DNA of 64,000 bases from Deltaproteobacteria bacterium (GTDB lineage: Bacteria; Myxococcota_A; UBA9042; PHBI01). The notes below the pieces were generated by a model. That model had not been told where the DNA came from, made no database searches, and saw nothing but the letters and a program-made list of their open reading frames with translations. Both the position numbers and the translations under genes were made by a program. Location: assembly GCA_011526585.1 (NCBI GenBank), contig WYBB01000243.1, positions 1-64,000 on the forward strand, written 5' to 3'. Positions 62,081-64,000 of this stretch are shown one piece after another (the stretch's first letter is position 1; each line of letters opens with the position of its first letter).

Positions 62081-63937
62081 TCAGCCGACCTCGTCGCAGG
62101 TGACGATCACGTCGAGGGTCTCGGCGCCGCCGCCGACGAAGATCGTGCCCGAGGTCGGGGTGGCGTCCATGTAGTTGCGCCCGACCGCGACGCGCACGTG
62201 GTCGGTCTGGGTCAGGACACCGTTGGTCGGGTCGAAGCCCTTCCAGCCGAGCTCGGGCAGGTAGACCTGCGCCCAGGCGTGGGTCGCTTCGGCCATGGCA
62301 CGGTTTTCGTGCTTGGGTCCGGTGTAGAGGTAGCCGCAGACGTAGCGCGCCGGGATGCCGAGCAGGCGCGCCAAGCATATGAAAAGATTTGTGAAATCCT
62401 GACAGACGCCGCGGCGGTTGCTGTAGGTGTCGAAGGCGGTGGTCAGGACCGTGGTGCTGCCCTGCTGGTAGGCATAGTCGCGATAGATCGACTGGTTCAT
62501 GTCGATGAGCGAGTCGACGAGGTCGTAGTCGTTACGCTCGACGAAGGACATCGCGTACTCGTGCAGCTCGACGAGCTGGCTCTCGGGCAGCTCGGGCGGC
62601 AAGAGGTAGGGCTGCAGCATGTGGCGCTGCCACGGCATCCAGTTGAGCGGGATGGTCGTGCGCGCGTGCAGCGGGCGGAACTCGAAGGGGTCTGTGTCGA
62701 GCGCGACGACCAGCGAGTGCGCCTCGATCGTCATCTCGGAAAAGGGCGTGTCGATGACGAGGCGGCGCGCGCGGTTGCCGAAGACGTCGGTGTAGTCGCG
62801 CCACTTGCCCTCGACCGAGACGCGCAGGTCGTGGCGCGCGAGGCGCTGGAGCTTGTCGCTCACCGGCTCGAAGCGCAATAGATGCGTCGAGCGCTCGACC
62901 GGCTTGTCGTAGCGGTAGGTCGTGCGGTGCAGGACCTCCAGGCGCCGTGGCGGCGCGGTGCGCGGGCGCTGGGGCATCGCGCGCCCGAAGCGCGGGATCG
63001 GCAGCGGCGCGGGAGCGGGCGTCGGTGCGGGCGCGGGCGTGGCGCCGGACGGGGGTTGGGGTCGGGCCGGCTCGATGCGCGGAGAGTCGGGACGGGGAGC
63101 GGGAGGCGGAGCAGCTGGGGGAGGGGAGACGGTGCGGGCGATGGGGGGGACCTCGGCGACGATGGCGCCCTGGCGCACGACGAGCAGCGAGCCGGGCTCG
63201 AGGCTGCGCCAGGTTGCCTGGAGCTCGCACTCGCTCTCGAGGATCCCGGTCGCGATCACCACGCCCTTACGCGCCTTGGCGCCGCGCCGGGTGAGATCGA
63301 CGGCGATCTCATCGTCGCCGAAGACCACCTCTTCGTAGGGCGGCTTGATCTCCCAGACCCAGCACGGCTGGGCGCCCTGGGCGTCGGTGTAGACGATGAG
63401 GTCGCTGCCGTCCGACAGGCCACAGGTCAGGGTGCCGAGCTCGTCGAGCGGCGCGAGCCACGACTGCAGCGTGTGCGGGTCGACCTCGCGCAGGCTCTTC
63501 CAGCGGCGCTCGGCGAGGTTGCTCAGGACGTGGCAGAAGACGAGCTCGGTGTCGGTCGAGCCGACCGGCTCGAAGAGGGCGTCGGCCGCGAGCTCGGGGC
63601 GGCGCTCGAGGCTGCCGGCGTGGATGAAGAGCCAGTCGCGCTTGCCCCACGAGCGCAGAAACGGCTGGGTGTTGGCGTCGACGATGCTGCCCCAGCGCGC
63701 CGAGCGGATGTGCAGCATGCACAAGGACGACTCGAGGTGCTCCCAGGCGCGTACGAGCTGGCTCTTGTGCGACTGGTTGGCGGGCGCCGGCTCCTTGAGC
63801 ACGGTCGCCGCCGGATCATGGCCGGGGTAGAAGCCGATCCCCCAACCGTCGGGCGGCGTGCGGCCCGGGTGCAGACAGCGCATGTCGAAGCTCGGGGACA
63901 GCGCCCCTTCGAAAGACATCGCGAGGAAGCTCGGCAT
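62081..63937 (-). CDS. Class II glutamine-amidotransferase-like/transglutaminase fusion
   Basis: A 618-residue fusion. The N-terminal about 260 residues resemble YafJ-type class II glutamine amidotransferases (PDGWGIGFYPG, LHIRSARWGSIVDANTQPF), but the nucleophile Cys expected at position 2 is Pro (MPSFLAMSFEG). A Pro-rich linker (about 265-325) follows. The C-terminal domain is a transglutaminase-like protease fold with the triad C512 (GVCQDF), H553 (THAWAQVY) and D569 (GFDPTNG), plus the beta-sheet N-terminal module (RTTYRYDKPVERS). It lies at the right edge, but the coding region is complete. Confidence 0.85.
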   Translation of the reverse strand: MPSFLAMSFEGALSPSFDMRCLHPGRTPPDGWGIGFYPGHDPAATVLKEPAPANQSHKSQLVRAWEHLESSLCMLHIRSARWGSIVDANTQPFLRSWGKRDWLFIHAGSLERRPELAADALFEPVGSTDTELVFCHVLSNLAERRWKSLREVDPHTLQSWLAPLDELGTLTCGLSDGSDLIVYTDAQGAQPCWVWEIKPPYEEVVFGDDEIAVDLTRRGAKARKGVVIATGILESECELQATWRSLEPGSLLVVRQGAIVAEVPPIARTVSPPPAAPPPAPRPDSPRIEPARPQPPSGATPAPAPTPAPAPLPIPRFGRAMPQRPRTAPPRRLEVLHRTTYRYDKPVERSTHLLRFEPVSDKLQRLARHDLRVSVEGKWRDYTDVFGNRARRLVIDTPFSEMTIEAHSLVVALDTDPFEFRPLHARTTIPLNWMPWQRHMLQPYLLPPELPESQLVELHEYAMSFVERNDYDLVDSLIDMNQSIYRDYAYQQGSTTVLTTAFDTYSNRRGVCQDFTNLFICLARLLGIPARYVCGYLYTGPKHENRAMAEATHAWAQVYLPELGWKGFDPTNGVLTQTDHVRVAVGRNYMDATPTSGTIFVGGGAETLDVIVTCDEVG

Positions 63938-64000
63938 GTTCTTGGCGCGACTCCTGAGCCCGTCGCGCCCACCGCGACGCGCGGGCGCCGATGGTGGCGA

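Overview
The window is very GC-rich and almost fully coding. Several traits suggest a myxobacterium-like organism (Myxococcota): many secreted lipoproteins with Asp/Thr/Pro-rich linkers, an IgGFc-binding-type lipoprotein, a Ser/Thr kinase with PP2C and FHA partners, a RegB/RegA-type redox two-component pair, a eukaryote/archaeal-like prolyl-tRNA synthetase, and a LexA-like palindrome of the CTGAA-N6-TTCAG type. This placement is inference from gene content. No rRNA, tRNA or CRISPR array was seen.

Region 1 (1-7.3 kb): an IS4-family insertion sequence at the left edge, a fused MsrB-MsrA lipoprotein (minus), a zinc-free quinone-oxidoreductase-like enzyme (plus), a secreted coiled-coil protein behind a sigma-54-like site, a cupin/TetR pair (minus), and a gene-poor stretch that may hold a decayed gene.

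Region 2 (7.3-28 kb): the most striking part, a minus-strand block of 15 genes. From 27,973 down to 11,411, twelve genes run almost without gaps, and ten of the eleven junctions overlap by 1-4 bases. In transcription order they encode a TlpA-like thioredoxin, a membrane protein, a small zinc-ribbon protein, a membrane FHA protein, a PP2C phosphatase, a vWA membrane protein, a large tubulin/FtsZ-like protein, an unknown membrane protein, a membrane P-loop NTPase fused to a YprA/MrfA-type DUF1998 module, a Ser/Thr kinase, a VKOR-DsbA fusion and an OmpA-like protein. A second vWA protein and two lipoproteins follow. This looks like a phospho-regulated, envelope-linked cytoskeletal or remodelling machine. 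Strand GC skew flips inside the vWA gene near 23.7 kb.

Region 3 (28-36.5 kb): a GNAT acetyltransferase, three lipoproteins, an RsmB/NOP2-type RNA m5C methyltransferase, ProS and a YfcF-like glutathione transferase.

Region 4 (36.5-44.3 kb): an archaeal-style DNA-end-processing operon, nurA-herA-sbcD-sbcC, behind a LexA-like palindrome, next to a macrodomain gene.

Region 5 (44.4-64 kb): a DUF1697 protein, a Cys-rich lipoprotein, the RegB/RegA pair, a PadR regulator coupled to a SEDS (FtsW/RodA)-like membrane protein, two small unknown genes, an M16-like protein without its zinc motif, several secreted proteins, an AtoE-like transporter, a YtkA-like lipoprotein, an Lnt-like acyltransferase, an AraC regulator, MiaB, and a glutamine-amidotransferase-like/transglutaminase fusion.
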